Numbered from the stretch's first letter, positions 44,614-54,285 are shown. The stretch is DNA of 64,000 nt from Flagellimonas nanhaiensis (GCF_003382275.1 NZ_QTJX01000001.1:682001-746000), one strand, 5' to 3'. A program made the numbers and translations. Notes: generated by a model from the sequence alone, not told the origin.

Positions 44614-46788
44614 TCACAATCTAAAATTATACCTGACCTTTAGCAAAATCTGCCTGTTTTGCAGTTCCCACGGTTGACTCATAGGATTAAGGGAGTTGTT
44701 GTTAAACACTAAAAAAACGTCGCCCAAGGGGGAGAAAATCCAATGAATTCGAGCATTTAGGCCCAAAACCCTGCTATCCGTATCGTATTGAAGATAACTG
44801 TTCAATTGTAAGTTAGACGTTACATTGAATCGCACTCGCAGTCCGGCCAAGGTTTGATCGAAGTCTCCGAAGGGCAATCGCCCCACATTTCGTACACCAC
44901 TGAATTCAAAACCCAAAAGTGCACTGGGATTCCAGTTCAGGCTTAACTCAAACTCGTCCAAAGTACCATCATAAAAACTTCCAAACCACCAGGTGGCCAT
45001 TCCACTTACCCTACGTTTGGCAGCAAATTCAGCTTCTAAACGATAGCGCATAAAATTATACTCGCCTACTGGAATGGTCACATTCTCTGCAATATCAAAA
45101 GGCTCCAGAATGTTTTCGCCTACTGGACGAACATTGGCCTCAACGCGGTCACCGCTTTCCAACCGCCAATTGATAGGTGCGGTGAATACACTGTAGGACT
45201 GCCAAGGTCCAGAAATATTTTCGACATAGGTAACAAAGAATTGATGGAACATCTGTCGAAGCCAAGGTATCTTGGGTCTGGGGGCAAAAGTGGCCCCAAA
45301 ACGTGAAAAATGCACTCCTTTTCTTGGTACAAACCCTAAGGAAGGGTCAAATTGTTCACCAATACGAGCATAGGTGGCCGCAATGTCCCATCGATCATTG
45401 GGATAATCCACCTTAAAACCAACGGCCGAACGATCATCAGTTAAATCAGCTCTGTTGGCCAACATTACCCAACCACCTACCAAAAAATTCTTATCGCCAT
45501 TGAAACTGGTAGTTTGATAAGTGAAATCGGCACCGGTCATCCAGCTATCTTCACGACCCAAAGGATCACCGGAAGAAGCTATAAGGCCTATGGTACTTTC
45601 TTTGAGAACATTTCTTCTTAATCTGACCACCCCCATATTGGTGGCGTCATAAGGTTGCCCCTCGAGTTCATAGGAATCTGTTCGAATACCGAGACCTCCA
45701 AATGCCGTCTTACCAATTCTTCCGTTCAATTTTGTCCCTGCAATAATGGGTATCTGAACATTATTCCTAAGTCCAATTCTTCTACTAAAGAATGGAATGA
45801 CCGTACTTCTTCCTGTTCCAAAGCCAAATTCAAAAATGTCCGAGCCTTCTAAGAAAAATGTTCTTTTCTCAGGAAAGAATAGGGGAAAACGAGTAAGGTT
45901 GGTCTGGCGCGTATCTACTTCAGTTTCCGCAAAGTCTGTATTCACCGTAAAAGTGGCCACCACGTTGGGACCTATTCGCTGACTTGCGTCTAGGCTGATA
46001 TCGGGGTCAAAAACTGTTGCACCTTCAGGTCCAATTTTATTGAGTTCTCCCACAAGAGAGGGACGCACGTTGAGCCCAAGCCCGTAATTAAAATCAGGAA
46101 GCCCGGTAACAAGACCGGCCCTACTGGTTTGAATCAACCATTGATCACGTTTCACATTGGCCCAACGAATGGTTTCTTGATTCCGTTGTATTCGCCGTTC
46201 TATATTGAAACCCCATTTGTCCAGGCCTTTTTTAAATGATATGCTCTGGATGGGAATTACAATCTCCGCGGACCATCCGTTCTCCGTAATTTGTGTTTTT
46301 GCATCCCAAACAGCATCCCAATCCTCATTTTCATCTTCACCTCTGTTCGATACCAGAGCGTCGTAACGGGCTGCCAAGGAATTTACGGCAAAAATGTAAC
46401 CGGATTGACCATCTAAAAATGGGTCAATGACCAATTTCACATGATCCTCCTCTGAAATATCAGCATCCCTTATTTTGGAAAAGCGGATAATCTCCCCAGG
46501 ATTTGAATCTTCACATACAATCCCAATGTACACCATTTTTGCATCTACCAATACCTGTACCGTTGTACGTTGCGAAGGTACCCCACCCTCTTCTGGAACG
46601 GTGGTTTTGAAAGAATCCAATTTTGGCGCCGACTGCCAGTTGGCTTCATCCAACATACCATCCAAATATATACGTTCTGTCAATCGCCCTGCTTCGAATG
46701 AGGGTCTTTCCGTTGATTGGGCTATGCTAAACCCATGAACTAACAAAAGAATAATGGATAGAAGGTTGGTAAATAATAGTTTCATCAA
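44614..46788 (-). CDS. DUF5916 outer-membrane protein with CBM9-like N-terminus
   Basis: A 724-residue exported protein (signal about 1-24, MMKLLFTNLLSIILLLVHGFSIA). Residues about 30-220 resemble the CBM9-like carbohydrate-binding domain (IYLDGMLDEANWQSAPKLDSF, WDAVWDAKTQITENGWSAEIVIPI). Residues about 225-724 match DUF5916, a barrel with many amphipathic strands (GLGLNVRPSLVGEL ... LQLNSYLQYDTDSRVLGLNARIHW) ending in KVRYNFRL, an aromatic-terminated outer-membrane end. Function of the family is unknown; glycan-related uptake or sensing is a guess from the CBM-like part. Stand-alone on the minus strand. Confidence 0.88.
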   Translation of the reverse strand: MMKLLFTNLLSIILLLVHGFSIAQSTERPSFEAGRLTERIYLDGMLDEANWQSAPKLDSFKTTVPEEGGVPSQRTTVQVLVDAKMVYIGIVCEDSNPGEIIRFSKIRDADISEEDHVKLVIDPFLDGQSGYIFAVNSLAARYDALVSNRGEDENEDWDAVWDAKTQITENGWSAEIVIPIQSISFKKGLDKWGFNIERRIQRNQETIRWANVKRDQWLIQTSRAGLVTGLPDFNYGLGLNVRPSLVGELNKIGPEGATVFDPDISLDASQRIGPNVVATFTVNTDFAETEVDTRQTNLTRFPLFFPEKRTFFLEGSDIFEFGFGTGRSTVIPFFSRRIGLRNNVQIPIIAGTKLNGRIGKTAFGGLGIRTDSYELEGQPYDATNMGVVRLRRNVLKESTIGLIASSGDPLGREDSWMTGADFTYQTTSFNGDKNFLVGGWVMLANRADLTDDRSAVGFKVDYPNDRWDIAATYARIGEQFDPSLGFVPRKGVHFSRFGATFAPRPKIPWLRQMFHQFFVTYVENISGPWQSYSVFTAPINWRLESGDRVEANVRPVGENILEPFDIAENVTIPVGEYNFMRYRLEAEFAAKRRVSGMATWWFGSFYDGTLDEFELSLNWNPSALLGFEFSGVRNVGRLPFGDFDQTLAGLRVRFNVTSNLQLNSYLQYDTDSRVLGLNARIHWIFSPLGDVFLVFNNNSLNPMSQPWELQNRQILLKVRYNFRL

Positions 46789-46869
46789 GTGGATGATTGA
46801 AAAGAAATTGAAATCTAATCACCCAAATGTACGTTATTACAAATTGTTTTTGGTTTTAGGGATAATCAT

Positions 46870-47631
46870 TTAAACAAACATACCACCAGAAGCTTCAATA
46901 CGTTGAGCGTTGATCCAGGCTGCCTCATCAGTACATAGGAATGCAACCACTGAACCGATATCCTCACTTTCACCAACTCTACCCAAAGCTGTAAGGGAAG
47001 CGATCATATCCACAATTTGGGGTGCTTGTTCAAACCGATCTTTGTTAAAGTCCGTATTAATGGCTCCAGGAGCAACAGTATTGGCTTTGATTTTCCTCTC
47101 TCCCAACTCCTTGGCCAGGTAACGCGTGTAGACCTCAATTGCTCCCTTCATGCAGGCATAGGCTGAGTACCCAGGAAAAGAGAATCGAGCCAGTCCGCTA
47201 GAAATATTTACTATTCCGCCACCATCATTTAAGGTGTTCAACAAGACTTGTGTCAAAAAATAGACCCCCTTAAAGTGTACATTCATTAAGTCATCAAAAG
47301 CCTCTTCGGTAGTTTCTGAAACGGAACCGTTGTATCCAAACCCGGCATTGTTGATTAAAAAATCGAAGGTTGAGGTGTCCAATTCATCATTTAATTGCTT
47401 TATCAGTTCGTTTTTGAAATTAGAGAAGGAAGCTACATCCCTGGAATCCAACTGAAGTGCTAATCCATGGCCTCCGTGAGATTTGATTTCATTAACGGTC
47501 CCCTCGGCAGCTTCTTTGTTGGAATTATAGGTGATTACCACATCCAACCCCTTTTTTGCCAAGTTAATGGCCATATCTTTTCCCAAACCACGACTACCTC
47601 CGGTAACCAATGCTATTTTCTTTCTGTTCAT
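46870..47631 (-). CDS. SDR-family oxidoreductase
   Basis: A 253-residue short-chain dehydrogenase/reductase. Cofactor motif ALVTGGSRGLGKDM at about 7-20, NNAGFGYNG around 93, catalytic Ser in VNISSG and the catalytic Tyr and Lys in YSAYACMKGA (Tyr and Lys spaced by four). C-terminal substrate loop VAPGAINTDF. It reduces or oxidises a small alcohol or ketone using NAD(P)H; substrate not known. It lies 89 bp downstream of an AraC regulator that may control it, since they face the same way and form a likely transcript. Confidence 0.92.
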   Translation of the reverse strand: MNRKKIALVTGGSRGLGKDMAINLAKKGLDVVITYNSNKEAAEGTVNEIKSHGGHGLALQLDSRDVASFSNFKNELIKQLNDELDTSTFDFLINNAGFGYNGSVSETTEEAFDDLMNVHFKGVYFLTQVLLNTLNDGGGIVNISSGLARFSFPGYSAYACMKGAIEVYTRYLAKELGERKIKANTVAPGAINTDFNKDRFEQAPQIVDMIASLTALGRVGESEDIGSVVAFLCTDEAAWINAQRIEASGGMFV

Positions 47632-47720
47632 GATGTTTTTCTTTTTAAAAATTCAACACCACAAAGTTCTTGGGGATTCTGGCAAATAGTTTGCGCAGAG
47701 GAATCAAAGAATTGTAAAAA

Positions 47721-48629
47721 TCAAATAATTTCTATTTTCCGGAAAGCGATAGGGGAGTGGCTGGTATGTTTCTTAAAGAAATTGGAGAAATGGGCGGTTT
47801 CCTCGAAACCTAGGGAATTGGCAATCTCCGAAACGTTCCAATTAGTGTGGCGCAATAATATTTTAGCTTCCTGTACAACTCGCTCAGTAATCATTCCAGA
47901 GGTGTTCTTGCCCATGGTCTCCTTTAAGGCACGATTTAAGTGATTCACGTGAACGCTAAGTTGATGGGCAAAATCGGATGCTGACCGCAGCTGCATGCGT
48001 TGCATTGGACTTTCTATGGGGAATTGACGCTCCAATAGTTCCATGAATAAACCAGAAATACGTTCTGAGGCGTTGGAATGTGTGTTTTCCGAAATGTTAG
48101 CGGGCTGCATTTTCAATGCTGCATGAATCAATTCAAATACCATGTTGCGCAGAACATCATATTTAAAGGTGTAATCAGAATCGATTTCAACAAACATTTT
48201 TTGGAAAATGGGAACAATCCCTTCCATTTGTTCGTCAGTCAGTTGAAAGACCAAGTTACCGTTGGGTTGAAAAACGGGATATTGTGTCAAGTCGCCAAAC
48301 TGATGAAAGAAAGTATCTGTAAAAACGCAGAAATAACCTGTCAACTGTTCATCAATCCGTTCCCAGTTATAAGGAATTTGTGGATTGGAGAAAACAATGG
48401 CTTGTTTTTCCACATGAACCACTTTGTCAGCATAATGAACCCGGCTTTGTCCCTTCACCAAACTAATTTTAAAATAATCCCTGCGGTTAAACGGCATGGG
48501 TTTGGGTTTGGGACCGGCAAACTCATCCAACTTAAATACATTGAAATGTCCTATTCCCGACTTTACGCTTTCTGGCACGTAGCGATGGGCAGATTGATAA
48601 AACTCTTCTAAGGACACCTTTTTTTGCAT
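47721..48629 (-). CDS. AraC-family transcriptional regulator
   Basis: 302 residues when started at the ATG at 48629 (MQKKVSLEEFYQSAHRYV); the TTG at 48650 would add seven residues. The N-terminal half is a cupin-like sensor (FNVFKLDEFAGPKPKPMPFNRRDYFKISLVKG, and VVHVEKQAIVFSNPQIPYNWE). The C-terminal HTH has two helix-turn-helix units with DFAHQLSVHVNHLNRALKETMGKNTSGMI and NVSEIANSLGFEETAHFSNFFKKHTSHSPIAFR, the second matching the family signature. It probably controls the neighbouring SDR gene in response to a small molecule. 26 bp separate it from the methyltransferase gene. Confidence 0.9.
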   Translation of the reverse strand: MQKKVSLEEFYQSAHRYVPESVKSGIGHFNVFKLDEFAGPKPKPMPFNRRDYFKISLVKGQSRVHYADKVVHVEKQAIVFSNPQIPYNWERIDEQLTGYFCVFTDTFFHQFGDLTQYPVFQPNGNLVFQLTDEQMEGIVPIFQKMFVEIDSDYTFKYDVLRNMVFELIHAALKMQPANISENTHSNASERISGLFMELLERQFPIESPMQRMQLRSASDFAHQLSVHVNHLNRALKETMGKNTSGMITERVVQEAKILLRHTNWNVSEIANSLGFEETAHFSNFFKKHTSHSPIAFRKIEII

Positions 48630-48654
48630 GCCCAAAGTTACATAAATCAAATAA

Positions 48655-49869
48655 TTAGTTGGACTTTTCCATCAAAGCCATGTAGAACCCATCAAAACCA
48701 CTTTGTGATGAGAGGATACTTTGTTCTTTTACAAAAGTGAATTCGTGGCCAGCCTCTGAAGCTAAAAAATGCTGAACCTGTTCAGAATTTTCCTCTGGAA
48801 GGATGGAACAGGTGGCATAAACCAATTTTCCGCCCGGCTTTACCATTTTTGAATAGTCTCTTAGAATATCACGTTGAACTCCTTTGATACGTTCCAAGAA
48901 TTCAGGTTGAAGCTTCCATTTACTGTCAGGGTTTCGTCGAATAACCCCAAGTCCGGAGCATGGTGCATCTAACAAAACACGATCAGCCTTGCTGTGCAAT
49001 TTCTTGATTACCTTGGTATTTTCAATTACCCGGGTTTCCATATTGTGCACCCCATTTCGCCTGGCACGTACCTTGAGCTTCTTCAACTTACTTTCATAGA
49101 TGTCCATGGCGATGAGTTGGCCCTTGTTTTCCATTTGAGCAGCCAAATGCAGGGTCTTTCCACCGGCCCCAGCGCAGGCATCCACCACACGTTGCCCAGG
49201 TTGTACTTCCAAAAATGGAGCCACTAGTTGGGATGAAGCGTCCTGGACTTCAAAAAGACCGTCCTTGAAGGTCTTGGTAGTGAAAACATTTTTTCGTTCT
49301 TTCAATTTGAGGGCGTCCGGATACCCTTTCAAGGTTTCAGTTTCAATGCCTTCATCAGAAAGCAGCGCTTGCAGTTGTTTTTTCTGGATTTTGAGGGTGT
49401 TGGCACGAAGGATGACCTCTGCCTGTTGATTCAATGCGGCGATTTCCCTTGTCCAAAGAGAACCGCCCAGGGCTTTCTCTCCCAATTCATCCAACCAATC
49501 GGGAATGGACTCTCTGTATTTTCTGATTTTGGAAAGTTCATCAAACCTACCTTTTATGCGCCGTTGGGGAGTACCTTCCAGCTGCTTCCAGTCTGGAATT
49601 CTAATTCCTCTTAACACGCACCAAACCCCAAATAATCTAAACAAATGTGGTCTTGAATAGGGCTCATGTGCTTCTGCAATTTCAGTATATAAACGCTTCC
49701 AGCGAACTATATCATAAGTAGTTTCGGCAATAAAACCACGATCCCTTGCTCCCCATCGTTTATCATACCGCAATATTTTTTCAATCACCTTATCGGCATA
49801 TTCTCCTTCATTGAAAATAAGGTTCAGGGCATCTATTACGGCAAAAACAAGATTTCGGTGTAAACGCAT
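48655..49869 (-). CDS. RsmB/NOP-family rRNA cytosine methyltransferase
   Basis: A 404-residue SAM-dependent RNA m5C methyltransferase. N-terminal helical NusB-like region (about 1-150) binds RNA; the Rossmann domain shows VVDACAGAGGKTLHLAAQM (SAM motif I), the catalytic DAPCSGLGVIRRNPDSKW (motif IV cysteine) and YATCSILPEENSEQVQHFL (motif VI cysteine). Similar in size to RsmB or RsmF-like enzymes; the exact rRNA site is not decided. No operon partner is evident upstream; it faces the Ycf48-like gene on the plus strand. Confidence 0.9.
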   Translation of the reverse strand: MRLHRNLVFAVIDALNLIFNEGEYADKVIEKILRYDKRWGARDRGFIAETTYDIVRWKRLYTEIAEAHEPYSRPHLFRLFGVWCVLRGIRIPDWKQLEGTPQRRIKGRFDELSKIRKYRESIPDWLDELGEKALGGSLWTREIAALNQQAEVILRANTLKIQKKQLQALLSDEGIETETLKGYPDALKLKERKNVFTTKTFKDGLFEVQDASSQLVAPFLEVQPGQRVVDACAGAGGKTLHLAAQMENKGQLIAMDIYESKLKKLKVRARRNGVHNMETRVIENTKVIKKLHSKADRVLLDAPCSGLGVIRRNPDSKWKLQPEFLERIKGVQRDILRDYSKMVKPGGKLVYATCSILPEENSEQVQHFLASEAGHEFTFVKEQSILSSQSGFDGFYMALMEKSN

Positions 49870-49928
49870 GATAAAAAATCAGGTTGCAAAGGTATCATTT
49901 CTGCTTACTTTTAAGGAAAATAAATGCG

Positions 49929-50960
49929 ATGCGAATTTTCATTCTTCTTTTATTGACCATAGTTTTTATTTCATGTGCCGACCAAAAACGTCAGCAACAA
50001 TTTGAAAAGGTAACCGTGCTTCCGGTTTATGAAGATTCCGTTAGTATAAGGGCCATTACATTTTTGGATAGTAGAACCCTTGCTTTTGCAGGTAGCAAAG
50101 GAATCTACGGAACTGTGGATGTTACAAATCATAAGATTCGGGCCAATGTTCAACAATACGATTCCATTACGCCTCAATTTCGTGCTGTTGGAAAGATTTC
50201 TGAGGATTTTTTCATGCTTTCCATTGAAAGTCCGGCACTTTTATATAAAACGGGTGAAAATGGAACCATGGAATTGGTGTATAAAGAAGAGGGGGAGGGA
50301 GTTTTTTATGATTCGCTTACTTTTTGGAATGATTTGGAAGGAATTGCTGTGGGTGATACCGTCGATGGATGTCTCTCCATGATTATTACCAGGGACGGTG
50401 GCAAAACCTGGGAAAAGGTCCCGTGTTCTGATTTACCGAAAGGTATTGAAGGTGAAGGTGCTTTTGCCGCAAGTAACAGCAATATAGCTGTAATAGGTGA
50501 CGAAGCCTGGATTGGTACGACCGAGGGTAGAATTTATCATACGGGCAATAAAGGGGCAAGCTGGAGTGTGGTTGACACCCCGATTATTAGTAAGGAAGCA
50601 GCTCAGGGGATTTATTCGCTTCACTTTTATGATGAGGACATTGGCTTTGCCATTGGAGGAGATTATACCCAGCCAGAATTGAACAAGGCAAACAAAATTA
50701 GTACACATGATGGAGGAAAGACCTGGAAATTGATTGCGGATGGGCAAGAACCTAACTACAAAAGTTGCGTGCAGTTTGTTCCTAATTCTGAAGGTGAAGG
50801 ATTGGTCGCTGTTGGCTTTACTGGAATTTCATATTCTGGAGATGGAGGACATCAATGGAAAAAACTGAGCGATGAACCTTTTTATACGATACGATTTTTG
50901 AATGACTCGATTGCCTATGCAGCAGGGAAGAACCGCATCGCGAGGCTTACCTTTAAATGA
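49929..50960 (+). CDS. Ycf48-like BNR-repeat lipoprotein
   Basis: 343 residues when started at the ATG at 49929, giving a lipoprotein signal MRIFILLLLTIVFISCADQ; a longer TTG start upstream (49884) would remove the clean signal. The rest is a seven-bladed propeller of BNR/Asp-box repeats (DGGKTWEKV, NKGASWSVV, DGGKTWKLI, DGGHQWKKL) as in Ycf48/photosystem-stability-like proteins of bacteria. Bacteroidota have many; function is not known, perhaps a periplasmic chaperone or binding protein. It converges with the S66 carboxypeptidase gene and meets it end to end at 50960/50961. Confidence 0.88.
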   Translation: MRIFILLLLTIVFISCADQKRQQQFEKVTVLPVYEDSVSIRAITFLDSRTLAFAGSKGIYGTVDVTNHKIRANVQQYDSITPQFRAVGKISEDFFMLSIESPALLYKTGENGTMELVYKEEGEGVFYDSLTFWNDLEGIAVGDTVDGCLSMIITRDGGKTWEKVPCSDLPKGIEGEGAFAASNSNIAVIGDEAWIGTTEGRIYHTGNKGASWSVVDTPIISKEAAQGIYSLHFYDEDIGFAIGGDYTQPELNKANKISTHDGGKTWKLIADGQEPNYKSCVQFVPNSEGEGLVAVGFTGISYSGDGGHQWKKLSDEPFYTIRFLNDSIAYAAGKNRIARLTFK

Positions 50961-52004
50961 TTACGTAAGTGGCTCCTCATTGAGTTCCAATGTAAAAGAA
51001 GTGGCGTCCAAAGAGGCTTTAATCCCTATTGGAAAGGTAAAATTCTCTTTTAGGTGTCCGAAGCTCATACCATATACCGCGGGGATGTTCATCGGAGCTA
51101 TCCGATCCATGATTACTTCTTTCAATGAAAAAGAATCTGAACCTTCTTTTTTATCACATCCTTTGCAAACTCCAAAAATAATGCCCGCTGCGTTCTTAAA
51201 TGTTTTGGTGGACAACAATTGGGTGAGCATCCTGTCAATCCGATATGGAGCTTCGCCCACATCTTCAATACATACCAAACAATTGGTGTAATCAATATCA
51301 TACGTGGTGCCGGTCATGGCTGCCATGAGTGAAAGGTTGCCCCCGACCAATTTTCCCGAAGTTTTGCCCGGAGTGATGACATATCGTTCAAAAACTGGAT
51401 TTTTTTGGATCTCTTGGTCAAATTCATAATTCTTAAGGGCCTTGTTCTTCCATGGCTTCATCAACATCCTCTTCATTTGTTTGTAGGCATACGATTTGGG
51501 TTCGGGACCCATTGCCCCATGAAAACCTACTAAGCCTAACTTCACATAGAATGCCTGTAAAAGTGCGGTTATGTCGCTATAGCCAATCAATATTTTAGGG
51601 TTTTGGGCAATAATATCATAGTCGAGCATATCCAAAATACGGGTACAGCCATACCCACCACGAATACAGAAAATGGCATCTACCTTGGGGTTGCTGAACA
51701 TGTGCATCAAATCTGCCGCCCTTTCCTCATCGGTATTGCTCAAATATCCTTTCTGATTTAAGACCCTGTCTGTATAATATGGCTTCATGCCCAAACTAGA
51801 TAGGGTTTGAATGCTCTTTGTAAACGTTTCTGGAGAGAAGGCGTAACCAGGGGCCACCAATCCTACCATACTGCCTTTTTGAAGACGTTTAGGTTTAAGG
51901 GTCTGTTGAGGATAAGTTTCGGTCTGTGCAATGGATTTTGTGGTGATTCCCAGTGCAGCTGCGGCCAATGTCGTTTTTTTAATGAAATCTCTTCTTTTTG
52001 CCAT
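50961..52004 (-). CDS. LD-carboxypeptidase (S66 family) with Tat-like signal
   Basis: A 347-residue serine peptidase of the S66 family, related to LdcA, which cleaves the L-D bond in peptidoglycan tetrapeptides. The N-terminus MAKRRDFIKKTTLAAAALGITT is a twin-arginine-type signal (RRDFIKK). The catalytic triad fits Ser143 in LIGYSDITALL, Glu247 in CIEDVGEAPYRIDRML and His317 in SFGHLKENF. IRGGYGCTRIL at about 114-124 is the family loop. It is probably periplasmic, exported folded through Tat. Together with neighbouring lipoproteins it points to cell-envelope recycling; no operon partner is evident. Confidence 0.92.
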   Translation of the reverse strand: MAKRRDFIKKTTLAAAALGITTKSIAQTETYPQQTLKPKRLQKGSMVGLVAPGYAFSPETFTKSIQTLSSLGMKPYYTDRVLNQKGYLSNTDEERAADLMHMFSNPKVDAIFCIRGGYGCTRILDMLDYDIIAQNPKILIGYSDITALLQAFYVKLGLVGFHGAMGPEPKSYAYKQMKRMLMKPWKNKALKNYEFDQEIQKNPVFERYVITPGKTSGKLVGGNLSLMAAMTGTTYDIDYTNCLVCIEDVGEAPYRIDRMLTQLLSTKTFKNAAGIIFGVCKGCDKKEGSDSFSLKEVIMDRIAPMNIPAVYGMSFGHLKENFTFPIGIKASLDATSFTLELNEEPLT

Positions 52005-52198
52005 GGGTCTAATTTACTTCAAACCATATAAATTCATGGAGAAAGGATGATTCTTGAACAACCTTTTCAAAAAAAGCTGATTATGATTTTATGGAGTCAA
52101 TGCCCTTATCCTGTGATAAAAATAACAATGGCAAACACTTATAGGTGCTTATATGGCGGGGATTAACAGAATAGCTAAGTTGGGATTCAAACATAAAA

Positions 52199-52222
52199 AA
52201 AGCGACAATAACATGCCGCTTT
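52199..52222 (-). terminator. Weak terminator of the DUF6515 gene
   Basis: AAAGCG (52199-52204) and CGCTTT (52217-52222) form a short stem; the A-run before it gives a U-tract for the minus-strand DUF6515 transcript ending at 52262. The 257-bp region 52005-52261 otherwise holds no gene. Confidence 0.45.
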
Positions 52223-52261
52223 CTTTTTCAACAACTAACCAAACCAACTATAGACTAAATC

Positions 52262-52612
52262 TTATACTGTTACCACTACAAAATTTCTTCCTCTTTTCTT
52301 GTACCACACGCCACGATATTTATAAAACTTTCTTCCTTTTACGTAGACCACTCTGTGGGCTCTTGGTAATGTTCTTACTTTAAAGCCCACTGGTGCAGCA
52401 CATACCACATATTTTCTGCCTCGTGCCTTGTACCAAATACCATCGGAAACGTAGAAATTTGTCTTTTTATGAACCACCACCCGAGGTTTAGAAATGGTGG
52501 CCACCACGGTTCCATGTTTTGGATATATACGCACCACTGTTTTTTGTGCACTTGCTGCTACAATGCTTCCTACTAGTGCGATGGTAACCAATATTGTCTT
52601 CAATGCTTTCAT
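52262..52612 (-). CDS. DUF6515-family exported basic protein
   Basis: A 116-residue exported protein (signal MKALKTILVTIALVGSIVAASAQ). The mature part is short, very basic and made of two copies of a WYK-x-RGR-x-x-VV unit: GIWYKARGRKYVV and GVWYKKRGRNFVVV, separated by LPRAHRVVYVKGRKFYKY. Family function is unknown. It is monocistronic with its own weak terminator, 27 bp away from the next gene upstream. Confidence 0.8.
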   Translation of the reverse strand: MKALKTILVTIALVGSIVAASAQKTVVRIYPKHGTVVATISKPRVVVHKKTNFYVSDGIWYKARGRKYVVCAAPVGFKVRTLPRAHRVVYVKGRKFYKYRGVWYKKRGRNFVVVTV

Positions 52613-52639
52613 AATGTAGATTTTTATGGATTTGTACTT

Positions 52640-53269
52640 TTAAGACTTGGGTTTTGGATAATGGTTTAATCCAAAGTTGGCTTTTCGATAAATGGTAAAC
52701 CCTATGGATAAAGAGGCGAAAGCCAAACTTAGGTATAGTGCTGTTTTACCTTGGTTTGAATCTTGATTTGATATGTTTTTAAAAGCTCCGTGTACTTCAG
52801 TTTTCTGGTTGTTGAGCACATAGCGATGTTTCTGTCCATTTGCAGATAGAAACACATAGTTTTTGCCTTTTTGGTAAATGTCCAAGAAACTCTCAACCTT
52901 AATTTGATAGATTTTAGGATGTTTAGGAATATTTTCCAGTTTAAAACGGAAAGAAGCATCATGACTCGCTAAGTCTAAGTCGATAAGTTCAAATCTAGCA
53001 GGTACTTCTGAAATGGTTAAATCCAGTCTATCATTGAAATATATTTCAAAGTCATCGGAATACTCCAGAAGATTGATTGTGGTAGATTCGTTTAATCGGG
53101 GGTGTATATTTTTTAAAAGGTCCACTGCGGATTTTGGAGTCAAGTGGATGATCAATTCCTTGGAGTCCAATTTTATGAAGTAGCTTATCTCATCTGTGTT
53201 GTGTGCAAATGCCATACCCATAGCTAGGGCCCAAAGTGCCAATGTGATGTGAAATTTTTTCATAACCAT
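52640..53269 (-). CDS. Hypothetical membrane-anchored exported protein
   Basis: A 209-residue protein starting at ATG 53269, overlapping the stop of the YHYH gene as TAATG; a further ATG two codons in also fits. Signal peptide MKKFHITLALWALAMGMAFAH. The middle (IIHLTPKSAVDLLKNIHPRL, FEIYFNDRLDLTISEVPARF, YQIKVESFLDIYQKGKNYVFL) looks like a beta-sandwich. A final hydrophobic helix (TALYLSLAFASLSIGFTIY) near 175-195 is followed by a short tail. I do not recognise a family; the N-terminal AHNTDE... start resembles the periplasmic part of HupE/UreJ-type proteins only vaguely. Translational coupling to a YHYH protein suggests a joint function. Confidence 0.7.
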   Translation of the reverse strand: MVMKKFHITLALWALAMGMAFAHNTDEISYFIKLDSKELIIHLTPKSAVDLLKNIHPRLNESTTINLLEYSDDFEIYFNDRLDLTISEVPARFELIDLDLASHDASFRFKLENIPKHPKIYQIKVESFLDIYQKGKNYVFLSANGQKHRYVLNNQKTEVHGAFKNISNQDSNQGKTALYLSLAFASLSIGFTIYRKANFGLNHYPKPKS

Positions 53270-54222
53270 TATCCTCCAATTCTAAAACTTTGATTTGGGG
53301 TACCCGAAAAACACAGAGGTGAAGAGGGGAAGTTATCGGTGATTACGTAGTAATATTCGTTATCAGATTCTGGGGTTTTACCAAACCTTCCATTGCATTC
53401 ATCAAGCTCGGAAATACCCTCTACATATTCATAATCCTGAAAATAATAACCATCGGGGCATCCATTCGGTGCTGATATACCATCACCGCCTCTGGCTTCC
53501 GTTTTAAGTTGATAACCACTTTCCATTGCTGTAATGGTACTACCGTCATCAGCATAGCCATATTTATAATAAATTGGGAAACCATCTCCTGCGTAACCCA
53601 CTTTGACCATTTCGGTGCCATTAGCACTTAGTCCGTCGAGATAGTTGGACGGCGTTCCGTGATAATGGTATCTTCCAGTGGGCTGTACGTGGGCATTGTT
53701 GCAATCCAATCCCAAAGCGGTGGTGGATTGTAACGCAGTAATGTTCCATTCCATATTCATTGTTCCGGTGGAGCCCACAAAAAATTCAGCGGTATAAGGG
53801 TCAACGGCAACTCCTGAGAAGAGCACACCAAAGGTGTGTCCTTGGCCGCTGGTGATATTGGTTGCCAATTGAGGGTCTGTGGTCATGGTGTATGTTTCTG
53901 AGCCCTCTGAAATGGTATTTGGATTCCCACCATTTGGGAATTCACCCACCAAGTGGTTTGCCACACCGTTGATTGAAATGGTTCTAATATCTCCTAAAAT
54001 GGTCTCGCTATATTGTGAAACAGTACCCAGTTGGGTCTGAATATCCACAGCGCATCCCTCTGGATTCAAATTGATGGAGAAAACACTGGAAATATTGGAA
54101 CAATCTATGTCTTCAACGTTGTTTTCAATATCTAAATCATCACTGGTCAGGGTTCCGTCATCGGATGAACAGGATAAAGTGATAATTGCAAACAGGAAGG
54201 GTAGGGGCTTCAATAGATTCAT
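53269..54222 (-). CDS. YHYH-domain lipoprotein
   Basis: 317 residues when started at the ATG at 54222 (MNLLKPLPFLFAIITLSCSSDD), which gives a lipobox LSC; a longer frame begins at 54279 but has no signal at its start. The YHYH domain (PF14240 type) is evident from PTGRYHYHGTPSNYLDG near the middle, with GDGFPIYYKYGYADDG just after it, and CNGRFGKTPESDNEYYYVITDNFP before the end. YHYH proteins are secreted or lipid-anchored and possibly bind metal through clustered His and Tyr; that is inference. It is coupled to the downstream membrane protein and separated from the ECF sigma operon by a terminator. Confidence 0.85.
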   Translation of the reverse strand: MNLLKPLPFLFAIITLSCSSDDGTLTSDDLDIENNVEDIDCSNISSVFSINLNPEGCAVDIQTQLGTVSQYSETILGDIRTISINGVANHLVGEFPNGGNPNTISEGSETYTMTTDPQLATNITSGQGHTFGVLFSGVAVDPYTAEFFVGSTGTMNMEWNITALQSTTALGLDCNNAHVQPTGRYHYHGTPSNYLDGLSANGTEMVKVGYAGDGFPIYYKYGYADDGSTITAMESGYQLKTEARGGDGISAPNGCPDGYYFQDYEYVEGISELDECNGRFGKTPESDNEYYYVITDNFPSSPLCFSGTPNQSFRIGG

Positions 54223-54285
54223 AGTCGTAGTTTTTAGATTTGAATCTATGACCTTAGTTTTTCCAAAAGGTTTAATCAAAAAAAT

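Noticed and set aside
47467..47943. 158-codon open frame on the plus strand
   Set aside because: Spans the 3-prime end of the AraC gene, the gap and the start of the SDR gene in antisense; both real genes have clear motifs.
52153..52383. 76-codon open frame on the plus strand
   Set aside because: Runs through the terminator region and into the DUF6515 gene in antisense; no protein-like features.
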